A model generated the notes under the pieces. It made no database searches. It was not told the origin of the DNA and saw nothing but the letters and a program-made list of their open reading frames with translations. Below are positions 47,590 to 57,077 of a stretch of 59,368 nt of DNA, piece by piece. Position numbers and translations under genes: made by a program. Each line of letters starts with the position of its first letter. Within the stretch, counting starts at the first letter, position 1. Source of the stretch: Pseudomonas sichuanensis (GTDB lineage Bacteria; Pseudomonadota; Gammaproteobacteria; Pseudomonadales; Pseudomonadaceae). The stretch covers positions 1 through 59,368 of the forward strand of contig NZ_QKVM01000041.1 in assembly GCF_003231305.1 (NCBI RefSeq), written 5' to 3'.

Positions 47590-48930
47590 ATGAGCAGAAA
47601 ATACTTTGGTACCGATGGTATCCGTGGTCGCGTTGGCCAGTTCCCCATCACCCCGGACTTCATGCTGAAACTCGGCTGGGCCGCGGGCATGGCCTTCCGT
47701 AAGCAGGGCCACTGCCGTGTGCTGGTCGGCAAGGACACCCGTATCTCCGGCTACATGTTCGAGTCGGCGCTCGAGGCCGGCCTTTCTGCCGCCGGTGCCG
47801 ACGTGATGCTGCTCGGGCCGATGCCGACCCCGGCGATCGCCTACCTCACCCGCACTTTCCACGCCGAAGCCGGCATCGTCATCAGTGCGTCGCACAACCC
47901 GCACGACGACAACGGCATCAAGTTCTTCTCGGGCAATGGCACCAAGCTGCCGGACGAAGTCGAGCTGATGATCGAGGAGTTGCTCGATCAGCCGATGACC
48001 GTCGTCGAGTCGGGCAAGCTGGGCAAGGTCTCGCGCATCAACGATGCGGCGGGCCGCTACATCGAGTTCTGCAAGAGCAGCGTGCCAACCAGCACCAGTT
48101 TCGAAGGCCTCAAGGTCGTCGTGGATTGCGCTCACGGCGCCACCTACAAGGTAGCCCCCAGTGTGTTCCGTGAGCTGGGCGCCGATGTAACGGTGCTGCA
48201 TGCCGCGCCGGATGGCCTGAACATCAACGAGGGCTGCGGTTCGACGCACATCGAGTCGTTGCAGGCAGCGGTGCTGGTCGGGCATGCCGACCTGGGTATC
48301 GCCTTCGACGGCGATGGCGACCGGGTGCTGATGGTCGATCACACCGGTGCCATCGTCGACGGTGACGAACTGCTGTACATCATCGGCCGCGACCTGCACG
48401 AGCGCGGCAAGCTGCAGGGCGGCGTGGTGGGTACCTTGATGAGCAACCTTGGCCTGGAGCTGGCGTTCAAGGAGCTGGACATTCCGTTCGTGCGGGCGAA
48501 AGTCGGCGACCGTTATGTCATGGCCGAACTGATCGAGCGCGAGTGGCTGCTGGGGGGTGAAAACTCCGGGCATGTCGTGTGCTGCAACCACACCACCACC
48601 GGTGATGCGATCATCGCCGCGCTGCAGGTGCTGATGGCCCTCAAGCGTCGCGGTGAAACCCTTGCCCAGGCGCGCCATGGCGTGCGCAAGTGCCCTCAGG
48701 TGTTGATCAATGTGCGCTTCGAAGCAGGCAAGAGCGACCCGCTGAAAAACCCGTTGGTGCAAGCGGCAAGCGACAAGGCGACCGAAGACATGGCGGGCCG
48801 CGGGCGTGTGCTGTTGCGCAAGTCCGGTACCGAGCCACTGGTGCGCGTGATGGTCGAAGGCGACGATGAAAGCCAGGTGCGTGGGCATGCCGAAGCCCTG
48901 GCCAAACTGGTCGCTGAAGTTTGTGCCTGA
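47590..48930 (+). CDS. glmM: Phosphoglucosamine mutase
   Basis: A 446-residue alpha-D-phosphohexomutase that converts glucosamine-6-phosphate to the 1-phosphate for peptidoglycan and LPS. It starts MSRKYFGTDGIRGRVG, has the phosphoserine loop ISASHNP near 100, the metal loop DGDGDR near 240 and the sugar-specificity loop GGENSGH. GGAGTCCC before the ATG. Member of the ftsH-folP-glmM-tpiA-secG series seen across gammaproteobacteria. Confidence 0.98.
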   Translation: MSRKYFGTDGIRGRVGQFPITPDFMLKLGWAAGMAFRKQGHCRVLVGKDTRISGYMFESALEAGLSAAGADVMLLGPMPTPAIAYLTRTFHAEAGIVISASHNPHDDNGIKFFSGNGTKLPDEVELMIEELLDQPMTVVESGKLGKVSRINDAAGRYIEFCKSSVPTSTSFEGLKVVVDCAHGATYKVAPSVFRELGADVTVLHAAPDGLNINEGCGSTHIESLQAAVLVGHADLGIAFDGDGDRVLMVDHTGAIVDGDELLYIIGRDLHERGKLQGGVVGTLMSNLGLELAFKELDIPFVRAKVGDRYVMAELIEREWLLGGENSGHVVCCNHTTTGDAIIAALQVLMALKRRGETLAQARHGVRKCPQVLINVRFEAGKSDPLKNPLVQAASDKATEDMAGRGRVLLRKSGTEPLVRVMVEGDDESQVRGHAEALAKLVAEVCA

Positions 48931-48995
48931 AGAGGCTTGCCAGCGCAGATCGGGTTGGGTAAGATCTGCGCCCACTTTGACCGACGAGGTAAAGC

Positions 48996-49751
48996 ATGCG
49001 TCGCCCCATGGTAGCTGGTAACTGGAAGATGCACGGTACCCGCGCCAGCGTCGCTGAGCTGACTCAGGGCTTGGGCAATCTGCCCCTGCCAAGCGGTGTG
49101 GAAGTCGCGGTGTTTCCGCCATTCCTGTTCATTGATCAAGTGATCAATGGCCTGGAAGGAAAGGGAATCACCGTCGGCGCACAGAATTCTGCTGTACAGC
49201 CTGAACAAGGCGCGCTGACCGGCGAAGTTGCACCGAGTCAGTTGGCTGAAGTTGGTTGCAAATATGTTCTGATCGGGCATTCCGAGCGTCGCCAAATTAT
49301 TGGTGAAACTGACGAAGTGCTGAATCAAAAGTTTGCAGCTGCTCAGAAAAGTGGTTTGACGCCAGTGCTCTGTATAGGGGAAACTCTCGAAGAGCGCGAG
49401 GCAGGCAAGACGCTTGAAGTTGTAGAGCGTCAACTAAGCAGTGTTATCGACGCGTTCGGTATTGCCGCTTTTGCCAATGCAGTAATTGCCTATGAGCCTG
49501 TATGGGCCATCGGTACTGGTTTGACGGCCTCGCCACAGCAAGCCCAGGATGTGCATGCAGCCATCCGCAAGCAGTTGGCGGCGATGGACGCCGAAGTTGC
49601 AGCTAACATGCAGCTTCTCTACGGCGGCAGCGTGAAGGCGGCCAATGCGGCCGAACTGTTCGGCATGCCGGATATCGATGGGGGGCTCATTGGTGGAGCG
49701 TCCCTGAATGCAGACGAATTCGGTGCAATTTGTCGCGCCGCAGGAAACTGA
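48996..49751 (+). CDS. tpiA: Triosephosphate isomerase
   Basis: A 251-residue glycolytic/gluconeogenic TIM barrel. It has GNWKMHGTR near the start (Asn and Lys of the active site), GHSERRQII with the catalytic His, AYEPVWAIGTG with the catalytic Glu, and the phosphate loop YGGSV. From about codon 40 on the gene is visibly poorer in GC and uses T- and A-ending codons more than the flanking glmM. Followed by secG after 3 bases. Confidence 0.97.
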   Translation: MRRPMVAGNWKMHGTRASVAELTQGLGNLPLPSGVEVAVFPPFLFIDQVINGLEGKGITVGAQNSAVQPEQGALTGEVAPSQLAEVGCKYVLIGHSERRQIIGETDEVLNQKFAAAQKSGLTPVLCIGETLEEREAGKTLEVVERQLSSVIDAFGIAAFANAVIAYEPVWAIGTGLTASPQQAQDVHAAIRKQLAAMDAEVAANMQLLYGGSVKAANAAELFGMPDIDGGLIGGASLNADEFGAICRAAGN

Positions 49752-49754
49752 ACA

Positions 49755-50147
49755 ATGCTGGAAACAGTCGTAGTTGTTTTTCATCTGTTGGCGGCATTGG
49801 CACTGGTAGTAATGGTGCTGCTGCAACAGGGTAAAGGTGCGGAAGCAGGTGCATCTTTCGGCGCAGGTGCTTCAAATACTGTGTTCGGAAGCCAAGGTTC
49901 CGCTACCTTTTTGAGTAAAGTTACTGCTATACTTGCCGCCACTTTCTTTTTGACTGCACTTGGGTTAGGATACTTCGCCAAGCAGCAGGCTCACCAGCTG
50001 ACTCAAGCTGGTCTGCCAGATCCAGCAGTGCTGGAAGTCAAAGAGCAAAAGCCGGCAGTCAATGATGATGTACCGGTGCTCCAGCAGCAGAAGAGCGAAA
50101 CCACCAACTCTGGTGACGTACCTCCTCCAGCCAAAGAGCAGCAGTAA
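49755..50147 (+). CDS. secG: SecG, protein-export membrane protein
   Basis: A 130-residue subunit of the SecYEG translocon. Two membrane helices (residues 4-21 LETVVVVFHLLAALALVV and 52-72 KVTAILAATFFLTALGLGYF) flank the conserved cytoplasmic loop LLQQGKGAEAGASFGAG. A polar C-terminal tail of about 55 residues, rich in Gln, Pro and Glu, is usual in Pseudomonas. The codon use is AT-rich like the 3' two-thirds of tpiA. tRNA genes follow. Confidence 0.96.
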   Translation: MLETVVVVFHLLAALALVVMVLLQQGKGAEAGASFGAGASNTVFGSQGSATFLSKVTAILAATFFLTALGLGYFAKQQAHQLTQAGLPDPAVLEVKEQKPAVNDDVPVLQQQKSETTNSGDVPPPAKEQQ

Positions 50148-50167
50148 CGGGTTTCAAAAGTAGTATT

Positions 50168-50253
50168 GCCGAGGTGGTGGAATTGGTAGACACGCAACCT
50201 TGAGGTGGTTGTGCCCATAGGGTGTAGGGGTTCGAGTCCCCTTCTCGGTACCA
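50168..50253 (+). tRNA. tRNA-Leu (anticodon GAG)
   Basis: The 86-base gene folds into a class II tRNA with a long variable arm; the anticodon loop TTGAGGT gives GAG. It starts GCCGAGG and ends CTCGGT-A-CCA with the CCA encoded. The T-arm is GGGGTTCGAGTCCCC. Confidence 0.96.
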
Positions 50254-50260
50254 ATTGAAG

Positions 50261-50291
50261 CAAGAGAGCCCGCTTTAAGCGGGCTTTCTTG
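50261..50291 (+). terminator. Terminator or processing hairpin after tRNA-Leu
   Basis: AGCCCGCTT at 50267-50275 pairs with AAGCGGGCT at 50277-50285, extended by near-complementary AAGAG and TTCTT; T-rich end. Confidence 0.75.
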
Positions 50292-50352
50292 TAGGTGGAG
50301 GTTGGATTGACCCTCAAGGGGGTTCGGTCTTATACTTTCGCCCCAGCTTTGT

Positions 50353-50429
<77 letters not shown>

Positions 50430-50439
50430 GCTTCAGCGG

Positions 50440-50461
50440 AGCCCCTTTTCAGGGGCTTTTT
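50440..50461 (+). terminator. Intrinsic terminator between tRNA-fMet and rimP
   Basis: AGCCCCT at 50440-50446 pairs with AGGGGCT at 50451-50457, followed by TTTTT. Partial read-through would link the tRNA to the rimP operon. Confidence 0.85.
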
Positions 50462-50558
50462 GCTAGCCAACAGTTTTCGGCGTCGTTGTCCTACGGCGCT
50501 TTCAGGGATGGGCGCTTCGCCCATTTTTTATTTGCACAGCATGCACGAGGGGGTTCAG

Positions 50559-51017
50559 GTGTCGAGCAAGCTAGAACAGTTGCAGGCCTTGTTGGCCCCA
50601 GTGGTCGAGGGGCTGGGCTATCAGTGCTGGGGGATCGAATACGTCTCCCAAGGTAAGCATTCGGTACTGCGTATCTACATCGACAAGGAAGGCGGCATTC
50701 TGGTGGAGGACTGCGAAGCGGTCAGCCGTCAGGCCAGTGCCATCCTGGATGTGGAAGACCCGATCAGCAGTGAATACACCCTCGAGGTTTCCTCTCCAGG
50801 CATGGATCGCCCGCTGTTCACTCTGGAACAGTTTGCCTCGCATGCCGGCGAGCAAGTGAAGATCAAGCTGCGTACGCCCTTCGAGGGTCGTCGTAACTTC
50901 CAGGGCCTTCTCCGCGGTGTGGAGGAGCAGGATGTGGTGGTCCAGGTGGATAACCATGAGTTCCTGCTGCCGATCGACTCGATCGACAAGGCCAATATTA
51001 TTCCCAGTTTTGACTGA
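50559..51017 (+). CDS. rimP: Ribosome maturation factor RimP
   Basis: A 152-residue factor for 30S assembly. The N-terminal alpha/beta domain reads MSSKLEQLQALLAPVVEGLG, then GIEYVSQGKHSVLRIYID; the C-terminal Sm-like domain has VSSPGMDRPLF and IDKANIIP. I chose the GTG at 50559 because GAGGGGGTT at 50547-50555 is its ribosome site; the ATG 18 bases upstream would place that site inside the gene. First gene of the nusA-infB operon. Confidence 0.95.
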   Translation: MSSKLEQLQALLAPVVEGLGYQCWGIEYVSQGKHSVLRIYIDKEGGILVEDCEAVSRQASAILDVEDPISSEYTLEVSSPGMDRPLFTLEQFASHAGEQVKIKLRTPFEGRRNFQGLLRGVEEQDVVVQVDNHEFLLPIDSIDKANIIPSFD

Positions 51018-51076
51018 GACGTGCCGGGCCCGGCGGAATTTACGGGCCCAATGGCTTGCGCAAGGCGAGGCGTACG

Positions 51077-52558
51077 ATGAGCAAAGAAGTACTGCTGGTT
51101 GTTGAATCGGTATCCAACGAAAAGGGTGTACCGCCCGGCGTCATTTTCGAGGCGCTGGAAGTGGCTCTGGCCACTGCAACCAAAAAGCGTTTTGAGGACG
51201 AAGTCGACCTGCGTGTGGAAATCAACCGCCACACCGGTAGCTACGAAACGTTCCGTCGCTGGACGGTCGTCGAGGAGGCGGATCTGGACGATCCGGCAAT
51301 CGAGGTCTGGCCAGCAAAGATTCAGGAGAGTCATCCTGAAGCCAAGGTTGGCGACGTGATCGAAGAGAAGATCGAATCGATCGAGTTCGGTCGCATTGCT
51401 GCGCAAACCGCCAAGCAAGTCATCGTGCAGAAGGTTCGCGAAGCTGAGCGCGCCCAGGTGGTCGACGCCTACCGTGAACGCGTTGGCGAGATCATCTCCG
51501 GTACCGTGAAGAAGGTCACCCGCGACAACGTCATCGTCGACCTGGGCAACAACGCCGAAGCGCTGCTGGCTCGTGAAGACATCATCCCCCGTGAGACCTT
51601 CCGGGTCGGTGTGCGCCTGCGTGCACTGCTCAAGGAAATCCGCACCGAGAACCGTGGCCCGCAGTTGATCCTGTCGCGCACTGCGCCGCAGATGCTGATC
51701 GAGCTGTTCACCATCGAAGTGCCGGAAATCGCCGAAGGCCTCATCGAAGTCATGGCCGCTTCCCGTGATCCGGGATCGCGTGCCAAGATCGCCGTCCGCT
51801 CCAAGGACAAGCGCATCGACCCACAAGGTGCCTGTATCGGCATGCGTGGTTCGCGCGTCCAAGCCGTATCCGGCGAGCTGGGTGGCGAGCGTGTGGATAT
51901 CGTCCTGTGGGACGAGAACCCGGCGCAGTTCGTCATCAACGCCATGTCGCCGGCAGAGGTTGCCGCGATCATCGTTGACGAAGACGCCCATGCGATGGAT
52001 ATCGCCGTTGGTGCCGACAACCTGGCTCAGGCCATTGGTCGTGGCGGTCAGAACGTTCGTCTGGCCAGCCAGCTGACCGGCTGGACCCTGAACGTGATGA
52101 CCGAGTCGGACATCCAGGCCAAGCAACAGGCTGAAACCGGCGACATCCTGCGTAATTTTGTCGAGGAACTGGAAGTCGACGAAGAACTGGCACAAGTGCT
52201 GGTCGACGAAGGCTTCACCAACCTTGAAGAAATTGCCTACGTACCGTTGGAAGAAATGCTCAACATCGATGGCTTTGACGAAGAAATCGTCAATGAGCTC
52301 CGCGCTCGAGCCAAGGACCGTTTGTTGACCAAGGCCATCGCTACCGAAGAAAAACTGGCAGACGCCCATCCGGCCGAAGACCTGCTCTCTCTCGAGGGTA
52401 TGGACAAGGACCTGGCGGCCGAACTGGCGGTGCGCGGCGTGGTTAACCGCGAAGACCTGGCCGAGCAGTCGATCGACGATCTGCTCGACATCGACGGCAT
52501 CGACGAAGAGCGTGCCGGCAAGTTGATCATGGCCGCCCGAGCCCACTGGTTCGAGTAA
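51077..52558 (+). CDS. nusA: Transcription termination/antitermination factor NusA
   Basis: A 493-residue RNA polymerase-bound factor. The N-terminal domain begins MSKEVLLVVESVSNEKGVPP; the S1 domain (about 130-200) has SGTVKKVTRDNVIVDLG; two KH domains follow with GACIGMRGSRVQAVSGEL and AIGRGGQNVRLASQL; the C-terminus holds two acidic repeats (EELEVDEELAQVLVDEGF and GMDKDLAAELAVRGV) as in E. coli. GAGG precedes the ATG. Confidence 0.98.
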   Translation: MSKEVLLVVESVSNEKGVPPGVIFEALEVALATATKKRFEDEVDLRVEINRHTGSYETFRRWTVVEEADLDDPAIEVWPAKIQESHPEAKVGDVIEEKIESIEFGRIAAQTAKQVIVQKVREAERAQVVDAYRERVGEIISGTVKKVTRDNVIVDLGNNAEALLAREDIIPRETFRVGVRLRALLKEIRTENRGPQLILSRTAPQMLIELFTIEVPEIAEGLIEVMAASRDPGSRAKIAVRSKDKRIDPQGACIGMRGSRVQAVSGELGGERVDIVLWDENPAQFVINAMSPAEVAAIIVDEDAHAMDIAVGADNLAQAIGRGGQNVRLASQLTGWTLNVMTESDIQAKQQAETGDILRNFVEELEVDEELAQVLVDEGFTNLEEIAYVPLEEMLNIDGFDEEIVNELRARAKDRLLTKAIATEEKLADAHPAEDLLSLEGMDKDLAAELAVRGVVNREDLAEQSIDDLLDIDGIDEERAGKLIMAARAHWFE

Positions 52559-52585
52559 TTAGGCGCGGCCTGAGGAGAGAAGTGC

Positions 52586-55126
52586 ATGACGCAAGTCACG
52601 GTGAAAGAACTGGCCCAAGAGGTCGAGGCACCGGTAGAGCGCCTGCTGCAGCAGATGCGTGAGGCAGGTCTGCCGCACACCGACGCCGGTCAGGTAGTGA
52701 CCGATAATGAGAAGCAGACCCTGCTGACCCATTTGAAGAGCAGCCACAAGAGCAAGGCGGAAGAGCCGCGCAAGATTACCTTGCAGCGCAAGACCACCAG
52801 CACCCTGCGTGTCGCCGGTAGCAAGAGCATCAGCGTAGAAGTACGCAAGAAGAAAGTATTCGTGCAGCGCAGCCCGGAAGAAATCCAGGCTGAGCAGAAG
52901 CGTGAAGCAGAAGAGCGCCGCGCGGCTGAAAATGCCGCTCGCGAGAAGGTCGAAGCCGAAGTGCGCCAGCGTAACGAGGAGCAGGCACGCCGTCAGGCCG
53001 CCGAAGCCCCGGCCGCTGCCCCTGTAGCCAAGGCCGAGCCTGCCGCTGTCGCTGCCCCGGTAGTGGCCAATGCGCCGGTGTCCGAAGACGCCGCCGCACG
53101 TGCTGCCGAGCGCAAGAAAGACGAGACCCGCCGCAACGAAAGCCGCAGCCGTGACGACGATCGTCGTGGTGGTGGCCCGGCTGCTGCCGGCCGTGGCGAA
53201 GCGCCGCGCATGTCGGTCAAGGTCAAGGTCAAGGAGAAGGAAAAGGCTCCGACTCCACGTGCCGCGCCGCGTACCACCGAAGAAGAAAGCGATGGTTTCC
53301 GTCGTGGCCGCGGTGGCAAGAGCAAAGGCAAGAAGCGCAACCAGCATGGCTTCCAGAGCCCGTCCGGCCCCGTCATCCGTGACGTGACCATCGGCGAGAC
53401 CATCACGGTTTCGGACCTGGCCCAGCGCATGTCGGTCAAAGGCGCTGAAGTCGTCAAGTTCATGTTCAAGATGGGCACTCCGGTCACCATCAACCAGGTG
53501 CTCGACCAGGAAACCGCTCAGCTGGTAGCAGAAGAGTTGGGTCACAAGGTCACCCTGGTCAGCGATACCGCCCTGGAAGACTCCCTGGCCGAATCGCTGA
53601 AATTCGAAGGTGAAGTCGAATCGCGCGCGCCGGTCGTTACCGTCATGGGTCACGTTGACCATGGTAAGACCTCGCTGCTCGACTACATCCGTCGTGCCAA
53701 GGTTGCAGCCGGCGAAGCCGGTGGCATCACCCAGCACATCGGTGCCTACCACGTCGAAACCGACCGTGGCATGGTCACCTTCCTCGACACCCCAGGCCAC
53801 GCTGCGTTCACTCAGATGCGTGCCCGTGGTGCCAAGGCCACCGACATCGTCATCCTGGTGGTGGCGGCGGACGACGGTGTGATGCCGCAGACCCGCGAAG
53901 CCGTTCAGCATGCCAAGGCTGCTGGCGTGCCGCTGGTGGTTGCGGTGAACAAGATCGACAAGCCGGGTGCCGACCTCGATCGCATCCGCAACGAGCTGGC
54001 CGTCGAAGGCGTCACCTCCGAGGACTGGGGTGGTGACACGCCGTTCGTCAAGGTGTCGGCGAAGATGGGTACCGGTGTCGACGAACTGCTCGAAGCCGTA
54101 CTGCTGCAGGCCGAGATTCTCGAACTGACCGCCACCCCGACTGCTCCAGGTCGCGGTGTCGTGGTTGAATCGCGCCTGGACAAAGGCCGTGGCCCGGTTG
54201 CCACCATCCTGGTTCAGGACGGCACCCTGCGTCAGGGCGACATGGTCCTGGTCGGCTCCAACTATGGCCGCGTGCGCGCCATGCTCGACGAGAACGGCAA
54301 GCCTGTGAAGGAAGCCGGCCCGTCGATCCCGGTCGAGATCCTCGGCCTGGATGGCACCCCGGACGCCGGTGACGAAATGTCCGTGGTGGCCGACGAGAAG
54401 AAAGCCCGTGAAGTTGCCCTGTTCCGTCAAGGCAAGTTCCGTGAGGTCAAGCTGGCCCGTGCTCACGCCGGCAAGCTGGAAAACATCTTCGAGACCATGG
54501 GTCAGGAAGAGAAGAAGACCCTCAACATCGTCCTCAAGACCGATGTGCGTGGCTCCCTGGAAGCGCTGCAGGGCTCGCTCGGCGGCCTGGGCAACGACGA
54601 AGTTCAGGTGCGTGTGATCGGTGGCGGCGTCGGTGGTATCACCGAGAGCGACGCCAACCTGGCACTGGCCTCGAACGCGGTGCTGTTCGGCTTCAACGTG
54701 CGTGCCGATGCCGGTGCGCGCCGGATCGTCGAGCAGGAAGGTCTGGATATGCGTTACTACAACGTGATCTACGACATCATCGAAGACGTCAAGAAAGCCC
54801 TGACCGGCATGCTCGGCAGCGATGTTCGCGAGAACATCCTGGGTGTCGCCGAAGTGCGTGACGTGTTCCGCTCGCCGAAGTTCGGCGCCATCGCTGGCTG
54901 TATGGTCATCGAGGGTACCGTGTACCGCAACCGTCCGATCCGCGTACTGCGCGACGACGTTGTGATCTTCGAAGGCGAACTGGAATCGCTGCGTCGCTTC
55001 AAGGACGATGCTGCCGAAGTGCGTAACGGCATGGAGTGCGGTATTGGCGTCAAGAGCTACAACGACGTCAAGGTCGGCGACAAGATCGAAGTCTTCGAGA
55101 AAGTCCAGGTGGCTCGTACCCTTTAA
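52586..55126 (+). CDS. infB: Translation initiation factor IF-2
   Basis: An 846-residue GTPase that places fMet-tRNA on the 30S subunit. The N-terminal IF2_N domain is followed by a charged Ala/Glu/Lys/Arg-rich linker (about 90-250). The G domain has GHVDHGKTS (near 352), DTPGHAAFTQMRARGA and NKIDKPGAD; domains II-IV end in VGDKIEVFEKVQVARTL. 27 bases after nusA. The linker lacks the usual alternative internal start evidence, so only the long form is called. Confidence 0.98.
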   Translation: MTQVTVKELAQEVEAPVERLLQQMREAGLPHTDAGQVVTDNEKQTLLTHLKSSHKSKAEEPRKITLQRKTTSTLRVAGSKSISVEVRKKKVFVQRSPEEIQAEQKREAEERRAAENAAREKVEAEVRQRNEEQARRQAAEAPAAAPVAKAEPAAVAAPVVANAPVSEDAAARAAERKKDETRRNESRSRDDDRRGGGPAAAGRGEAPRMSVKVKVKEKEKAPTPRAAPRTTEEESDGFRRGRGGKSKGKKRNQHGFQSPSGPVIRDVTIGETITVSDLAQRMSVKGAEVVKFMFKMGTPVTINQVLDQETAQLVAEELGHKVTLVSDTALEDSLAESLKFEGEVESRAPVVTVMGHVDHGKTSLLDYIRRAKVAAGEAGGITQHIGAYHVETDRGMVTFLDTPGHAAFTQMRARGAKATDIVILVVAADDGVMPQTREAVQHAKAAGVPLVVAVNKIDKPGADLDRIRNELAVEGVTSEDWGGDTPFVKVSAKMGTGVDELLEAVLLQAEILELTATPTAPGRGVVVESRLDKGRGPVATILVQDGTLRQGDMVLVGSNYGRVRAMLDENGKPVKEAGPSIPVEILGLDGTPDAGDEMSVVADEKKAREVALFRQGKFREVKLARAHAGKLENIFETMGQEEKKTLNIVLKTDVRGSLEALQGSLGGLGNDEVQVRVIGGGVGGITESDANLALASNAVLFGFNVRADAGARRIVEQEGLDMRYYNVIYDIIEDVKKALTGMLGSDVRENILGVAEVRDVFRSPKFGAIAGCMVIEGTVYRNRPIRVLRDDVVIFEGELESLRRFKDDAAEVRNGMECGIGVKSYNDVKVGDKIEVFEKVQVARTL

Positions 55127-55183
55127 GGGCGAGCCCGCTGCCAACCCCCGTCGTACGGCGGTCGGCAGCGCCTCTGCAGGTAG

Positions 55184-55214
55184 CGCCCGGTCAGGCTTGT
55201 GTCTGAACCGGGCG
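55184..55214 (+). terminator. Hairpin between infB and rbfA
   Basis: CGCCCGG at 55184-55190 pairs with CCGGGCG at 55208-55214, extended inward by TCAG/CTGA with a bulge, then TTTGCC. The T-run is short; a partial terminator or RNA processing site fits an operon interior. Confidence 0.5.
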
Positions 55215-55242
55215 TTTGCCGCTTTAGATACAGGTAGCAAAA

Positions 55243-55641
55243 ATGGCAAAAGAATACAGCCGTACCCAACGTATCGGCGATCAGATGCAGCGTGAGCTGG
55301 CCGAACTGATCCGCCGCGAAGTCAAGGACCCACGCGTGGGCCTGGTGACCATCACCGCCGTCGACGTCAGCCGTGACGTAGGCCATGCCAAGGTCTTCAT
55401 CACCGTCATGGGTGAAGAAACCCCGGACGCCGTGCAGCAGTCGCTCAAGGCCCTCAACAGTGCCGCCAGCTTCCTGCGCCTGCACCTGGGCCGCTCGATG
55501 CAGCTGCGCAGCGTGCCGCAACTGCACTTCCACTTCGATGAAAGCGTCAGCCGTGGCGTGCACCTGTCGGCACTGATCGAGCGGGCGGTCGCCGAAGACC
55601 GTCTGCACAAGGATGCCGACGAGCCGGGCGCCAAGGAGTAA
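55243..55641 (+). CDS. rbfA: Ribosome-binding factor A
   Basis: A 132-residue KH-fold cold-shock factor that matures the 16S 5' end. Family blocks are RTQRIGDQMQRELAELIRRE, DPRVGLVTITAVDVS and LHFHFDESVSRG. Ends with a short acidic tail. TruB begins four bases after the stop. Confidence 0.97.
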   Translation: MAKEYSRTQRIGDQMQRELAELIRREVKDPRVGLVTITAVDVSRDVGHAKVFITVMGEETPDAVQQSLKALNSAASFLRLHLGRSMQLRSVPQLHFHFDESVSRGVHLSALIERAVAEDRLHKDADEPGAKE

Positions 55642-55644
55642 GCG

Positions 55645-56562
55645 GTGGCCCAGGTCAAACGTATCCGCCGCAACGTCAGCGGCATCATCCTGCTCGACAA
55701 ACCGCTGGGGTTCACCTCCAACGCCGCGTTGCAGAAGGTCCGCTGGTTGCTCAATGCCGAGAAGGCCGGCCACACCGGCAGCCTCGACCCGCTGGCCAGC
55801 GGCGTGCTGCCGCTGTGCTTCGGTGAAGCGACCAAGTTCTCGCAATACCTGCTCGAGTCCGACAAGGGCTACGAAACGGTCATGCAGATGGGGCAGACTA
55901 CCAACACCGGCGATGCCGAGGGCGAAGTCCTGCAGACCCGTGAGGTGACCGTCGGTCGCGCCGACATCGAGGCACTGCTGCCGCGTTTTCGCGGCCCGAT
56001 CAGCCAGATACCGCCGATGTACTCGGCGCTCAAGCGTGACGGCCAGCCGCTTTACAAGCTGGCACGTGCAGGAGAGGTAGTGGAGCGCGAGGCGCGTTCT
56101 GTTACTATTGGCCGCTTGGAGTTGCTCGAGTGCGAAGGCACCCGTGCACGGCTGAGCGTAGGATGCAGCAAAGGCACCTATATCCGCACCCTGGTGGAGG
56201 ATATCGGCGAGGCACTTGGCTGCGGCGCCTATGTCGCCGAGCTGCGCAGGACCCAGGCCGGGCCCTTCGCGCTGGCACAGACCGTGACCCTCGAGGAGCT
56301 CGAACAGGCCCACGCCGAAGGTGGCAACGAAGCGCTCGATCGCTTCCTCATGCCGTCCGACAGCGGGCTGCAGGACTGGCCGCTGTTGAGCCTTTCCGAG
56401 CACAGTGCGTTCTACTGGCTGCATGGCCAGGCCGTACGTGCCCCGGATGCGCCGCAGTTCGGCATGGTCCGCGTACAGGATCACAACGGTCGCTTCATCG
56501 GTATCGGTGAAGTGAGCGAAGACGGGCGCGTTGCGCCGCGTCGGCTGATTCGGTCGGAATGA
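55645..56562 (+). CDS. truB: tRNA pseudouridine-55 synthase
   Basis: A 305-residue enzyme that makes pseudouridine in the T-loop. The catalytic Asp is in GHTGSLDPLASGVLP (residue 47 region); other blocks are DKPLGFTSN at the start and GTYIRTLVEDIGEALG with the RNA-binding Tyr-Arg. A C-terminal extension of about 60 residues forms the PUA-like end. GTG start at 55645, just after rbfA with GGAGTAAGC before it. Confidence 0.97.
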   Translation: MAQVKRIRRNVSGIILLDKPLGFTSNAALQKVRWLLNAEKAGHTGSLDPLASGVLPLCFGEATKFSQYLLESDKGYETVMQMGQTTNTGDAEGEVLQTREVTVGRADIEALLPRFRGPISQIPPMYSALKRDGQPLYKLARAGEVVEREARSVTIGRLELLECEGTRARLSVGCSKGTYIRTLVEDIGEALGCGAYVAELRRTQAGPFALAQTVTLEELEQAHAEGGNEALDRFLMPSDSGLQDWPLLSLSEHSAFYWLHGQAVRAPDAPQFGMVRVQDHNGRFIGIGEVSEDGRVAPRRLIRSE

Positions 56563-56568
56563 CCGAAA

Positions 56569-56600
56569 CCGCAGGCCCAGGCTTCGGCTAAAGCCTGCGG
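56569..56600 (+). terminator. Hairpin after truB
   Basis: CCGCAGGC at 56569-56576 pairs with GCCTGCGG at 56593-56600. There is no T-run. It stands before the rpsO leader, which is AT-rich (CCTTTTTTATTAATACAG near 56636) and likely holds the rpsO promoter. Confidence 0.5.
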
Positions 56601-56711
56601 ATACAAGGGTGGCTGTCAGTAGGCACGGTCACACCTTTTTTATTAATACAGGGATCAAGTCCCTGGCCTATTGGACTCCGCTTGCGGGATCCGTTTATCA
56701 GGAGAAGCCAC

Positions 56712-56981
56712 ATGGCCCTCAGCGTTGAAGAAAAAGCTCAAATCGTTGCCGACTACCAGCAAGCTGCTGGCGATACTGGTAGCCCGGAAGTTCAGGTTGC
56801 TCTGCTGACCGCGAACATCAACAAGCTGCAAGGCCACTTCAAGGCCAACGGCAAAGACCACCACTCGCGTCGTGGCCTGATCCGTATGGTTAACCAGCGT
56901 CGTAAGCTGCTGGACTACCTGAAGGGCAAAGACACCACTCGTTACAGCGCCCTGATCGGTCGCCTGGGCCTGCGTCGCTAA
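56712..56981 (+). CDS. rpsO: 30S ribosomal protein S15
   Basis: An 89-residue primary 16S-binding protein of four helices: MALSVEEKAQIVADYQQAAG at the start, then GSPEVQVALLTANINKLQGH and HHSRRGLIRMVNQRRKLLDY, ending YSALIGRLGLRR. GGAG precedes the ATG at 56712; the ten residues before it in frame are leader. It is often autoregulated through a pseudoknot in its own leader. Confidence 0.98.
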   Translation: MALSVEEKAQIVADYQQAAGDTGSPEVQVALLTANINKLQGHFKANGKDHHSRRGLIRMVNQRRKLLDYLKGKDTTRYSALIGRLGLRR

Positions 56982-57077
56982 TAGCGGCCTGGTCAGTGGT
57001 GTGCATGGCGCATTCATCGGCAACGCTGCCTGGCAGCGTTTCCGTTGGGCACGTCATGCGTATCTTCGAGGTTGGCA

